Of a stretch of 47,298 nucleotides of DNA, positions 16,336-25,052 are shown one piece after another. Position 1 is the stretch's first letter; every line of letters begins with the position of its first letter. The notes below the pieces were generated by a model. That model had not been told where the DNA came from. It did no database searches and saw only the letters and a program-made list of their open reading frames with translations. A program made the translations under genes and the position numbers. The DNA is from Bacteroidota bacterium (GTDB lineage: Bacteria; Bacteroidota; Bacteroidia; Palsa-965). The stretch lies in the NCBI GenBank assembly GCA_013298545.1, contig JAAFIA010000036.1:1-47298 (forward strand). Reading direction: 5' to 3'.

Positions 16336-17079
16336 ATGCGTTTTTCTATACTGCTATGTTCGATTTTACTTTGTAATTGCAATACCCCTTCTCGAAGCAA
16401 TCAACTGAAAGCTGATTCCATCATTACTAAGGTCAAGCAATTCGATACATCAACAAACAAAAATTACCATAGTGATTCGCTACTACGTATTTCTAAAGAT
16501 TTGATTGCTGTATTAGGTCATCGCTTTACAATTACAGGTGATTTTGACGGTGATGGTAAACAGGAACAACTAGTTGAACATTTCTATAGTCGAATTACAA
16601 ATCAAGAGACAAATAAATCGTATCTTAATTTGGATGATTACGACCTTCTTGTAAAATTAACTATCGATAAAAATCCATTCGTTTTTCTTCAATCGACAAA
16701 TGATAAAATTGCGAAATTTAAGATTGATGCTAGTCCACAAATCTTTGGTATTTCTTATCTGAAGAATGAAGGCGATTTAAATAGTGACGGGATCGATGAC
16801 GTTTCTTATGTCGTAGATTGGGCAGATTGGTCGAGTTTAAACACTTGTCATATCATTTCATATCGTAATCAGCACTGGGAAGAATTGTATGCATTTGATA
16901 TATGGGACTGGCAAGTACCTAATACAGAAGAAAATTCTACGACAGGAATCAATACGTCTTCATTTTATGATAAATATTCAGATGGTTTGGTCAAAAAAAT
17001 AGGTACGAATAAAATTCAGCTTATATACAGAAATGAAGAATCCTTAGAGGATACAATGGTCGTTGATTTATCAAAATAA
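16336..17079 (+). CDS. Putative lipoprotein with calcium-loop-like motifs
   Basis: A 247-residue protein. The N-terminus MRFSILLCSILLCNC ends in a probable lipidated Cys (C13 or C15). Two DxDxDG-like loops are visible (GDFDGDGKQEQ and GDLNSDGIDD), similar to the Ca-binding loops of FG-GAP/VCBS-type repeats, so a small beta-propeller fragment or a Ca-binding surface protein is possible. No enzyme motif. Its A/T-rich codon use differs from the upstream operon, and it converges with the next gene after 12 bp. Confidence 0.65.
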   Translation: MRFSILLCSILLCNCNTPSRSNQLKADSIITKVKQFDTSTNKNYHSDSLLRISKDLIAVLGHRFTITGDFDGDGKQEQLVEHFYSRITNQETNKSYLNLDDYDLLVKLTIDKNPFVFLQSTNDKIAKFKIDASPQIFGISYLKNEGDLNSDGIDDVSYVVDWADWSSLNTCHIISYRNQHWEELYAFDIWDWQVPNTEENSTTGINTSSFYDKYSDGLVKKIGTNKIQLIYRNEESLEDTMVVDLSK

Positions 17080-17091
17080 AATAATCCTAAA

Positions 17092-17562
17092 TCATTCCCG
17101 ATAAAGAACAGGAGCGCATTGCACATATTTTTGTTGATTGGGCGTATTCATTTTCAATTTTATTTTTTGGCAATAACATAAGAGCAAATGCTCAAAACGT
17201 ATTTGGTCCGAATCCGATAGTTCTAATTTTTTAAGTGAATACACCCAAAACGCAACACTTCCATCGGCATTGAAATAAACACGATTAAAGCCACGAATTT
17301 CGCCTTTTCGTTCAGTCGGCCAGACAAAATTGCTATCCGCAAGCAATTGACCAAATCCTTGTACGAATTTGGTGTACGCTTGAATGAATACCTCTTCGTT
17401 GGCAGCAAATACAGCATTGGAATCGCCCAAAGCAGGGGCATACACACTATCGAGTTGTGTAATGACGATATTTTTTGCGGGTGCTTGTTTGAAGGTTGAA
17501 ATTTGTTGTGCGTTGGTGGTGAGCGCTAACGAGAAGGCAATAAAGAAAAAAAATTTAGTCAT
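17092..17562 (-). CDS. Small secreted protein of unknown function
   Basis: A 156-residue protein with a signal peptide (MTKFFFFIAFSLALTTNAQ|Q). The mature part contains the segment RGFNRVYFNADGSVAFWVYSL and a Cys near the end (LCYCQK). No family recognised. A TATTTTTC sequence 3 bp before the ATG is one base off the Bacteroidota promoter element. Confidence 0.6.
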   Translation of the reverse strand: MTKFFFFIAFSLALTTNAQQISTFKQAPAKNIVITQLDSVYAPALGDSNAVFAANEEVFIQAYTKFVQGFGQLLADSNFVWPTERKGEIRGFNRVYFNADGSVAFWVYSLKKLELSDSDQIRFEHLLLCYCQKIKLKMNTPNQQKYVQCAPVLYRE

Positions 17563-18097
17563 GACGAAAAATACGACGAATGCTTATACTATTTTATGCT
17601 GTTTGGTAAATGGTGTTATATTTTGATCAAGTGGTTATGCGTTGAGCTTCTATATAAAGTTAGTTACACTCCGCTGGATTTACAAATCCTGCGAAGTGTG
17701 ATAAGCGTATTGCAGCGTTGAAGGAAAAGGCTTTGAGATTAAAAGATGAAAATGAAATCCTGCAAAGCCGGATATTAGACCGAGCCGTGGACGAAGTTCA
17801 AGTAAAACCCCAGTTGTCGGTATTGTGAAACGTAGCGTTAATGTTGTTGCACAAGTGATGAAAAACTGTCCATGTAGAACCTTATGAAGATGGTGAAGAA
17901 GCGTTTTTTGAAGGCCATAGCAAGACGGCTACGGTCAAAAAACGCAACGAAGTATGGTGCAAAAAGGCGCATAACAATTTCGCGGTTTCGGAACAAAGGA
18001 TAAAATTTAAACAGCTTCTTAATGATTCCTAAAAAAATGCTTTTAGAACTAGCATAAAAGAAGTCGTTCTAAACTACTTTTTCGTAAATTTACAATA
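17563..18097. other. Intergenic patch with decayed coding fragments
   Basis: About 535 bp without an intact gene. 17664-17701 is a strong hairpin. 17703-17828 reads on the plus strand as an open stretch with coiled-coil character (RIAALKEKALRLKDENEIL, ending KPQLSVL stop) but has no start codon. 17873-18031 reads as another open stretch (KTVHVEPYEDGEEAFF...) directly after a stop. These look like remnants of one or more disrupted genes of unknown origin. Confidence 0.45.
17664..17701. repeat. REP-like palindromic hairpin
   Basis: Arms ACACT / AGTGT, CGC / GCG and GGATT / AATCC separated by single mismatches around a TACA loop give 13 core base pairs over 34 bp; flanking bases extend the pairing slightly. 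The GGATTTACAAATCC core resembles palindromes associated with REP-type elements and IS200-like transposases, but no transposase gene is present here. Confidence 0.7.
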
Positions 18098-18622
18098 ATG
18101 AAGAAATCCAAACAAAAAGAACTCTCGTTTATCATAGACAAATTGACAAACTCAATTGAAAATGCTATAACAGGAGAATTTTTTGCTACCACAATCACAA
18201 GATTGACAGGAGTCGATAAAAAACAAATAAACAAGTCAAAGTGGTCATTTGACTGGACAACAGAAATTTCAAACAAAAACCGAGAGGTTTATAAACTAAC
18301 AACAGAAAACAATCCTCAAATCATTCAGGGCTTATTGAGTATTGAGGATAAGAATGATCATATTTTCATGCATTTAATAGAAAATTCATATTTCAATAAG
18401 GGTAAAAATAAAATATACTTGGGTGTGCCTGGTAATCTTATTGCTTTTGGATGTTCTATTTCATTTGAGAAAGGATATGATGGCTTTTTAGCTTTCGATG
18501 CAAAATCTACATTAATTAAGCATTATCAACAAACATTGCACGCAACACACTTCCGTGATCAACGCATGTATATTGAAACGGAAGCTGCGTTAAAACTTAT
18601 CAATCAATACTTTAAAAAATAA
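18098..18622 (+). CDS. Protein of unknown function, possible GNAT-like acyltransferase
   Basis: A 174-residue cytoplasmic protein, very Lys/Asn/Ile-rich and more A+T-rich than its neighbours, suggesting acquisition. The C-terminal third (FEKGYDGFLAFDAKS, then TLIKHYQQTLHA) resembles the tail of small GNAT-like acetyltransferases, where a helix and strand pack against the acyl-CoA site. This is from memory and not conclusive. A TAAATTTA sequence, one base off the promoter consensus, lies 5 bp before the ATG. A 46-codon gene follows after 4 bp, so the two form a small operon. The arrangement resembles toxin-antitoxin units, but neither product is recognised as one. Confidence 0.6.
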   Translation: MKKSKQKELSFIIDKLTNSIENAITGEFFATTITRLTGVDKKQINKSKWSFDWTTEISNKNREVYKLTTENNPQIIQGLLSIEDKNDHIFMHLIENSYFNKGKNKIYLGVPGNLIAFGCSISFEKGYDGFLAFDAKSTLIKHYQQTLHATHFRDQRMYIETEAALKLINQYFKK

Positions 18623-18626
18623 CAAA

Positions 18627-18767
18627 ATGGCACTATTTAAAGAACCTAGAGCTGTTGACTTTTCAACCAAATCGTCTCCTTGGACGGAGCAAGAATTAAT
18701 CGATTTTCGAAAGATCATGAATGATTTAAAAAGAAAAAAGAAAAAGAAAAAAAATCCTGCTAAGTAA
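18627..18767 (+). CDS. Small basic protein (46 residues), partner of the preceding gene
   Basis: Starts 4 bp after the stop of the 174-residue gene. The protein reads MALFKEPRAVDF, then SPWTEQELIDFRKIMNDL, and ends in a run of Lys/Arg. The acidic middle helix followed by the poly-Lys tail suggests a small nucleic-acid- or protein-binding peptide. The close spacing and coherent N-terminus make it more likely real than chance, but no family is recognised. Confidence 0.55.
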   Translation: MALFKEPRAVDFSTKSSPWTEQELIDFRKIMNDLKRKKKKKKNPAK

Positions 18768-18798
18768 CACCTGTTTTCTTGGCGGGCATTTTTTTCTC

Positions 18799-19245
18799 TC
18801 AATGAATCTCCAAAATCACATATTTAACACCATTCATTTCCACCGCATCGCCCGTTTTCTTCCCCAGCAATTTTTCGCCAAGCGGCGACTGTGGCGATAA
18901 CGCAAAAATCGTTTTGCCTTCCATACTAATTTTTCCAAGCGCAACACTTAAGTACAACATTCCTTTATCGGTTGTGATGAGGCTTCCCGCCCCCACCCGC
19001 TCGCCAACGCGCCCCACCCGCAATTGCTCCAACACATTTTTCTGCGTCCGCAATTCAGACAATTGCTTGCTCAGTTTCTCCTGCTCCAACTGCATCATGG
19101 CACGCGCCGTTTCATGCTTATCGCCCGCCGTACTTTTTGAATCGTTGGCCGCACCAACAATCAATTCCTCTAAACTCAACTCGTGCGCCTGAATTTTTTT
19201 ATCCAAAATTTCCAAGCAAGCATGAAAAACGTTTGCCTTCACCAT
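18799..19245 (-). CDS. GreA/GreB-like transcription-factor-related protein
   Basis: A 148-residue protein starting MVKANVFHAC; upstream ATGs would run into the exonuclease gene. Residues 1-75 are helical with a coiled coil (MMQLEQEKLSKQLSELR, then TQKNVLEQL). Residues 78-148 form a beta domain (GSLITTDKGMLYLSV, FALSPQSPLGEKLLGKKTGDAVE) matching the C-terminal FKBP-like domain of GreA/GreB, including the SPLGxxLLGKxxGD signature. The canonical acidic pair at the coiled-coil tip is not obvious, so RNA-cleavage stimulation is uncertain. It may bind RNA polymerase in another way. It starts just 1 bp after the exonuclease gene's stop. Confidence 0.78.
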   Translation of the reverse strand: MVKANVFHACLEILDKKIQAHELSLEELIVGAANDSKSTAGDKHETARAMMQLEQEKLSKQLSELRTQKNVLEQLRVGRVGERVGAGSLITTDKGMLYLSVALGKISMEGKTIFALSPQSPLGEKLLGKKTGDAVEMNGVKYVILEIH

Positions 19246-19246
19246 C

Positions 19247-19795
19247 TTATGCTTTTGGAAATTCCCATTGCTCAAAAATTTGCACAAAGATCTTCGCGAT
19301 ATTACGCGCATCGTCAATGCCACGGTGATGTGTTCCTTCCATCGTCAATTGCTCCATTTTCAACGCACCCGCCATACCAATCGGACGCTTCAATTTTTTA
19401 ATCGTGCCGTATTGATGCTTTAAACTGATGTGATTTTTCAACCAATCCGTTTCCAAATGATGCATTTCGCAATCGTATTGCAATTGCATGCGATCGTAAT
19501 TTCCCCACGAGCAAAGCACATACTCCGTTCCAAACAATGCCATCCAATCTTGAAAGGCCGCAACAACAGCGGGAAACAATTCCGCTTTATCGACCTGTCG
19601 TTGCGTAATCGTTGTTAATTCTTTACAGAAATCCGACAATTCTGGATAAACCGTAGGTTTTACAAACTGGCTAAATTCGCCGAGTATGGTCTTTTCAGGT
19701 CCAATACACACAGCACCAATTTCAATAATTTCATTCGGTTGCTTGTCGCGACTTTCCCAGCACGTTGCTTCTAAATCAAGTACAATGTAATTCAT
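19247..19795 (-). CDS. 3'-5' exonuclease, DEDDh family (ERI-1/KapD-like)
   Basis: A 182-residue protein, start MNYIVLDLEATCW. Catalytic residues are D7 and E9 (DLEATCW), D101 (WGNYDRMQL) and H157/D162 (HRGIDDA). The DLEATCW opening, the EIIEIGAV strand and the FVKPTVYPELSDFCKELTTI block match the ERI-1/KapD branch, which in eukaryotes trims small RNAs and rRNA ends; in bacteria the substrate is probably RNA or DNA 3' ends. The GreA-like gene follows after 1 bp, so the two are probably cotranscribed. Confidence 0.87.
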   Translation of the reverse strand: MNYIVLDLEATCWESRDKQPNEIIEIGAVCIGPEKTILGEFSQFVKPTVYPELSDFCKELTTITQRQVDKAELFPAVVAAFQDWMALFGTEYVLCSWGNYDRMQLQYDCEMHHLETDWLKNHISLKHQYGTIKKLKRPIGMAGALKMEQLTMEGTHHRGIDDARNIAKIFVQIFEQWEFPKA

Positions 19796-19916
19796 CTGTA
19801 TTTTTTTAAAGTGTAAACTCATACACGCAAACGATTTGCGCAGTATAAAAACAAACTAGTCGATCGAAAGAAAACTACAACACAACCAACGTGGATGCCG
19901 CAGTAAAAAATCGTTT

Positions 19917-22900
19917 TTACTTCGGTTGTTGTCCTTGCATTTGTTGAATATACGCAGGCGATGTTTCAAAATTATACGTGGCTTCGCTAATCTGTACACC
20001 ATCTTTGAAATAATACACACCACCCCAAGCATACACTTTTTTGGTGTACATCCAACCTTTATTACCAACCACAACCACGCGTTGTATCGTTGTGATATTA
20101 CCCTCTTTTGATTGCTCTTCCGTCAACCCCTGCGGATATTTTTTTACGAGATCATTGATATACTCATCACTTCCCGCTTTGGGTTTGTCGGTTGGATTAT
20201 TGTTTACCGCAACAGGATTAAGAATTTTATCAATCTCCGCAATTTTTTGTTTCGGGTAAAGCTCAATCGGTTTCACCATCAAGGCTTCCTGATAGGTTGC
20301 TTTTGCTGTTTTGTAATCTTTGGCAGCAAATTGCTTATCGGCTTTAACGATCAGGGCGTCGTATTTTTTATTTTTCTCCGCTTCAAATTTCTGATCTGCT
20401 AATAAGCGATCTATTTCCGTGATTTTGTCTTTCGGATATTGATCTGCAGGTTTTTGTTTTACCGCCGCTTGATACGTGAGTTTGGCTGCTGCATATTCTT
20501 TCAACCCAAACAAACTATCGCCTTTTTGCAAGAGTTCGCGGTAAGCACGGTCTTTTGCATTTTCGTTGGCGGCTGCATTTTCTAGACGAGCAATTTCGGC
20601 TAGTTTTTGTTTTGGATAAGCTTCGTTTGGTTTATAACCAAGCGCTTCATTGTAACCTGCTTTCGCCGCTTCGTAATCTTTGCTGTTGAATGCCAAATCT
20701 GCTTTGGCAATTGCATTGCTGTATTTTGCATCCAATTCGGCAGCCGAAGATGATTTGGCCATATTTTCATCGCACTTCGCAATCTGATCTTTCGGATATT
20801 GCTCTGCCGATTTTACAGCACTTGCTTCTTGATACGTTGTTTTTGCACCAGTCCAATCTTTCGCTGCAAACAGTTTGTCCGCTTTTGCAATCAAGTCGTT
20901 GTATTGTTTGTTGAGGGCATCTTGTGCCGCTTTATCGCCCAACAATTTCTCAATTTCAGCGAGTTTGTCTTTCGGATATTGCTCTGTTGGTTTCAATCCA
21001 GATGCTTCGGTGTATGCTGTTCGTGCAGCCACATAGTTTTTTGCCGTCATGGCTTGATCGCCACGCGCAATTGCATCGGTGTATTTTTTCTCTTGCTCGG
21101 CATTGGCTTGATCGGCTAATAATTTCTCGATTTCAGCCAGTTTGTCTTTCGGATATTGCTCGTTTGGTTTGATCGCTAATGCTTCGTTGTAAGCCGTTTT
21201 AGCAGCAGCGTATGTTTTTGCTGTCATCGCTTTATCGCCACGCGCAATCGCATCGTTATACTTTTTATCCATTGCTGCGGCATTCGCTTTATCGGCCATC
21301 AGCTTTTCTATTTCGGCTAATTTATCTTTTGGATATTGTTCCGTAGGCTTGAGTTTCGATGCCGAAGTGTAAGCCACTTTTGCCGCACCATAATCTTGTG
21401 TTCCAAAAGCCGCATCGCCTTGTGCAATCAAATCGGTGTATTGTTTATCCTTTTCCGCATTCTTCTGATCGGCCAATAAACGATCGCATTCCGCCATTTT
21501 ATCTTTTGGATATTGCTCAGTCGCTTTCAAGGCAGAAGCCGAAGCATAAGCCGTTTTCGCAGTAGCGTAATTGGAAAGTCCAAACAAACTATCGCCTTTG
21601 GCAATCGCTGCTTTGTATTTGCGATCAAGTTCGGCAGCAGAGGTAATGGCCGCCAAGCGTTTTTTAATTTCTGCCAGTTGATCTTTCGGATATTTTTCGG
21701 TTGGCTTCAAACCACTGGCTTCGGTGTAAGCCGATTGTGCTGTTTCGTAATCCTGATTATTAAATGCACCATCACCTTTCGCAATCGCATTTTTGTACTT
21801 CTCGTCAATTTCTTTTGCATTCAAATCTTTCGCCAAATTTTCGTCGCAAAGTTTGATGCGATCTTTTGGATATTGTTCCGTTGATTTGAGGTTCGATGCT
21901 TGCTCGTACAAACCACGCGCACCTGCCCAATCTTTCGCGGTAAATTTCTGATCGGCTTGTGTGATCAAATCCTTGTATTGTTTGTTGAGTGCTTCAGTTC
22001 CCGCTTTTTCGGCCAATATCTTTTCAATCTCCGCCAGTTTGTCTTTCGGGTATTGTTCATTAGGACGAATAGCCAAGGCATCGGTGTAAGCGGCTTTTGC
22101 GGCCTCGTACGTTTTGGCCGTCATGGCTTTGTCGCCACGCGCAAGCGCATCTTGGTATTTTTTCTCTTGGTCGGCAAGCGATTTATCAGCGGCAATACTG
22201 GCATCGCATTTGGCAATTTGATCTTTCGGATATTGTTCACCAGCTTTGATGGCGAGGGCTTGCGTGTAAACACCTTTTGCACCGGCCCAATCTTTGCCTT
22301 CAAATTTCTGATCGGCCTGAGCGATTAAGTCTTGGTATTTTTTATCATTGGCCGCATTGGCTGCATCCGCAATATTTTTATCGCATTTCGCAATTTGATC
22401 TTTTGGATATTGTTCTGTCGCTTTCAATGCTGCGGCTTGCGTGTAAACACCTTTGGCACCGGCCCAATCCGAAGCATTGAATTTCTGATCGGCTTGCGAA
22501 ATTAAATCTTGGTATTTTTTCTCTTGTGCATCGGCATTCGCTTTATCCAAAAGTAATTTCTCAATTTCCTTGAGTTTATCTTTCGGATATTTTTCTGTTG
22601 GTTTCAATCCACTTGCTTCAGTATAAGCCACTTTTGCAGAGGCATAATCTTTATCAGCAAATGCTTTATCGCCACGTGCAATCGCATCGTTGTATTTTTT
22701 ATCCGTTTCAGCCGCAGCCGCATCTTTCGCCAGATTATCATCACAGGCTTTGATGCGGTCTTTCGGATACTGTTCTGTTGTTTTGAGTGCTGCTGCTTGC
22801 GTATAAATTGCTTTTGCACCCGCCCAATCCTTCGCCGTAAATTTCTGATCGGCTTGTGTGATCAACTCTTTGTATTGTTTGTCGAGTGCTTCAGCGTTGG

Positions 22901-24692
22901 CTTTGTCGGCTAGTAATTTTTCAATTTCAGCCAATTTATCCTTCGGATATTGCTCTGCCGATTTTAAACCCGTAGCTTCGGTATAGGCTGTTTTGGCCGA
23001 AGCATAATCTTTCGCCGTCATGGCTTTATCGCCACGCGCTATCGCATCTTTGTATTTTTTATCCAGTTCGGCAGACGCTTTTTCAGCATCCAAATTCTGA
23101 TCGCATTTCGCAATCTGATCTTTCGGGTATTGCTCCGTAGCTTTTAAAGCCGAAGCTTGCGTATAAACACCTTTTGCGCCAGCCCAATTTTTCGCCGCGA
23201 ATTTCTGATCGGCATCTTTGATCAAATCTTGATACTTTTTCTCATTTGCCGCAGCGTTGGCATCATCTGCAATCGCTTTATCGCATTTCGCAATTTGATC
23301 TTTCGGATATTGCTCAGCCGACTTGAGTGCGAGGGCTTGTGTATAAACACCTTTTGAACCTGCCCAATCTTTCGCCGCGAATTTCTGATCGGCATCTTTG
23401 ATCAAGTCTTGGTATTTTTTCTCATTCGCTGCCGCGTTGGCATCATCTGCAATCGCTTTATCGCATTTCGCAATTTGATCTTTCGGATATTGTTCAGCCG
23501 ACTTGATGGCAAGTGCTTGCGTGTAAACACCTTTTGCGCCCGCCCAATCTTTCGCTGCAAATTTCTGATCGGCTTGCGCAATCAAATCTTTGTATTTCTG
23601 TTCATTCGCTGCCGCGTTGGCCTCATCTGCAATGGCTTTATCGCATTTGGCAATTTGATCTTTCGGATATTGTTCAGCCGACTTGATGGCGAGGGCTTGC
23701 GTGTAAACACCTTTTGCTCCTGCCCAATCTTTCGCCGCAAATTTCTGATCGGCTTGCGTGATTAAATCTTTATACTTCTGTTCGTTGGCCGCAGCGTTGG
23801 CTGCATCTGCAACAGCTTTATCGCATTTGGCAATCTGATCTTTCGGATATTGCTCGGCAGGTTTGATACCTAATGCTTGCTGGTAAGTCGATTTTGCGCC
23901 CGCGTAATCTTTGCTGTTGAATTTCTGATCGGCCTGAGCGATGAGGTCTTTGTATTTCTGATCGTTGGCCGCAGCCGCACCTGCCGACGCCAATTTCTCG
24001 TCGCATTTCGCAATTTGATCTTTCGGATATTGCTGATCGGGCTTGATCGTTAAGGCTTCTTGGTAAGCAGCTTTTGCACCATTCCAATCCGAAGCATTAA
24101 ATAATTTATCGGCACGATCAATCGCAGCATTGTACAAGCGTTCTTTTTCACGGGCTTGGCGCGCGAGTTCTTTCAAGCGTTCCAATTCCGAGCGCATTTG
24201 CTCGGCATACACTTTGTCGTAATCAAAATCGTCAACATCTGGAGCCGGATTGTAGGTAATACGTGCAATGGGTTTATTGAGAACAGAATAATCGAGGCCG
24301 GGATAGAGTTGAAAAATTTCGATCTCAACATCAAACTCACTGAACGGATTCGTTGCACGTTCGACAGGAATATTGCGGGTAGAAATCGCAAAACGTTTGG
24401 TAATGTACCCACTCTTGGTAACCGTAACAATGTATTCGCCATTGGCGGGAACACGAATTTTAAATTTTCCGTTTCGGTCAGTTGTTTGTGAAGCAATGGA
24501 ACTACCATTTTGCAACAACGTAATGTTTGCTGCATCAACGGGAAGGTCTTTTTGTTTCTTTTCGTTGAACTCGGTTACTTTTCCACCAAAAACAAATTCA
24601 AAGTCCTGCGCGGATAATGAATATCCGATCAGAAAAAACAGCAACAAAAGCGTTGATCGCTTCGCCCACTGGTTCATTAATTTCACAAACAT
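19917..24692 (-). CDS. Giant secreted protein with 22 tandem ~60-residue TPR-like repeats
   Basis: A 1591-residue protein. A signal peptide ends at SLSAQ|D (an internal ATG 15 bp downstream is an equally possible start). Residues about 30-110 are a carboxypeptidase-regulatory-like beta domain (NRNGKFKIRVPANGEYIVTV-type). After a charged helix come 22 consecutive repeats of 59-60 residues (about residues 184-1490). Each carries a pair of helices, roughly YxDLIxxADQKFxAKDWxGA and a YTQALxIKxxEQYPKDQIA segment. The helix pairs, with Ala/Gly at packing positions, resemble TPR. The last 95 residues end in a separate domain (GWMYTKKVYAWGGVYYF). It is probably exported and acts as an envelope scaffold. 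Function unknown. Confidence 0.85.
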   Translation of the reverse strand: MFVKLMNQWAKRSTLLLLFFLIGYSLSAQDFEFVFGGKVTEFNEKKQKDLPVDAANITLLQNGSSIASQTTDRNGKFKIRVPANGEYIVTVTKSGYITKRFAISTRNIPVERATNPFSEFDVEIEIFQLYPGLDYSVLNKPIARITYNPAPDVDDFDYDKVYAEQMRSELERLKELARQAREKERLYNAAIDRADKLFNASDWNGAKAAYQEALTIKPDQQYPKDQIAKCDEKLASAGAAAANDQKYKDLIAQADQKFNSKDYAGAKSTYQQALGIKPAEQYPKDQIAKCDKAVADAANAAANEQKYKDLITQADQKFAAKDWAGAKGVYTQALAIKSAEQYPKDQIAKCDKAIADEANAAANEQKYKDLIAQADQKFAAKDWAGAKGVYTQALAIKSAEQYPKDQIAKCDKAIADDANAAANEKKYQDLIKDADQKFAAKDWAGSKGVYTQALALKSAEQYPKDQIAKCDKAIADDANAAANEKKYQDLIKDADQKFAAKNWAGAKGVYTQASALKATEQYPKDQIAKCDQNLDAEKASAELDKKYKDAIARGDKAMTAKDYASAKTAYTEATGLKSAEQYPKDKLAEIEKLLADKANAEALDKQYKELITQADQKFTAKDWAGAKAIYTQAAALKTTEQYPKDRIKACDDNLAKDAAAAETDKKYNDAIARGDKAFADKDYASAKVAYTEASGLKPTEKYPKDKLKEIEKLLLDKANADAQEKKYQDLISQADQKFNASDWAGAKGVYTQAAALKATEQYPKDQIAKCDKNIADAANAANDKKYQDLIAQADQKFEGKDWAGAKGVYTQALAIKAGEQYPKDQIAKCDASIAADKSLADQEKKYQDALARGDKAMTAKTYEAAKAAYTDALAIRPNEQYPKDKLAEIEKILAEKAGTEALNKQYKDLITQADQKFTAKDWAGARGLYEQASNLKSTEQYPKDRIKLCDENLAKDLNAKEIDEKYKNAIAKGDGAFNNQDYETAQSAYTEASGLKPTEKYPKDQLAEIKKRLAAITSAAELDRKYKAAIAKGDSLFGLSNYATAKTAYASASALKATEQYPKDKMAECDRLLADQKNAEKDKQYTDLIAQGDAAFGTQDYGAAKVAYTSASKLKPTEQYPKDKLAEIEKLMADKANAAAMDKKYNDAIARGDKAMTAKTYAAAKTAYNEALAIKPNEQYPKDKLAEIEKLLADQANAEQEKKYTDAIARGDQAMTAKNYVAARTAYTEASGLKPTEQYPKDKLAEIEKLLGDKAAQDALNKQYNDLIAKADKLFAAKDWTGAKTTYQEASAVKSAEQYPKDQIAKCDENMAKSSSAAELDAKYSNAIAKADLAFNSKDYEAAKAGYNEALGYKPNEAYPKQKLAEIARLENAAANENAKDRAYRELLQKGDSLFGLKEYAAAKLTYQAAVKQKPADQYPKDKITEIDRLLADQKFEAEKNKKYDALIVKADKQFAAKDYKTAKATYQEALMVKPIELYPKQKIAEIDKILNPVAVNNNPTDKPKAGSDEYINDLVKKYPQGLTEEQSKEGNITTIQRVVVVGNKGWMYTKKVYAWGGVYYFKDGVQISEATYNFETSPAYIQQMQGQQPK
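20215..24140 (-). repeat. Coding tandem repeat array, period about 180 bp, 22 copies
   Basis: The DNA behind the 22 protein repeats. Adjacent units in 23160-23880 are near identical at the nucleotide level, for example the GTAAACACCTTTTG and CAAATTTCTGATCGG blocks recurring every 180 bp. The other units are more diverged. This indicates recent amplification in the 23.2-23.9 kb section and older expansion elsewhere. Confidence 0.9.
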
Positions 24693-24950
24693 TCAGGTTT
24701 TAGGTATGGTTATTTGGATAAGGTAGCAAAGATCGTTCAAAATTTGCGAAATGGACGGAAAAATACGGCCAAATGTCAAAAAAATCCGATGACTTGCAAG
24801 GAACTAAATGCTGGGATTTCAATGAATAAATTGCAGAAAGATAAATTGTAAAGTATGAATTAAACAGTGTATAGATTAAATGACGCACAAGGCCCGCGCA
24901 CAGATTTGAGATTTGACACAAGAGTCTTAAGACCGCACAGGCTCGCGCGC

Positions 24951-24990
24951 AATTGGTGAATTGGTGAATTGGTGAATTGGTGAATTGGTG
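24951..24990 (+). repeat. 8-bp tandem repeat (AATTGGTG) x5
   Basis: Five perfect head-to-tail copies of AATTGGTG in intergenic DNA. Such perfect short arrays tend to vary in copy number between strains. Confidence 0.92.
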
Positions 24991-25052
24991 AATCTCCCAT
25001 TCTGTAATTCAACCAGTCTCATGTCTCATGTCTCTCGTCTCAAGTCTCTTGT

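Noticed and set aside
17887-18005. Short basic plus-strand frame (MKMVKKRFLKAIARRL...)
   Set aside because: About 39 codons, in decayed DNA and overlapping a different open stretch; its basic composition is what A/G-rich sequence gives by chance.
22604-22819. Open frames on both strands inside the giant repeat gene
   Set aside because: The periodic DNA of the repeat gene produces open shadows in several frames; they mirror the repeat period and have no starts or signals.
20215-24140. Regular ~180-bp repeats that might be mistaken for a CRISPR or satellite array
   Set aside because: One continuous reading frame spans all units and they encode helix-pair protein repeats with a signal peptide in front; there are no short palindromic repeats with unique spacers.
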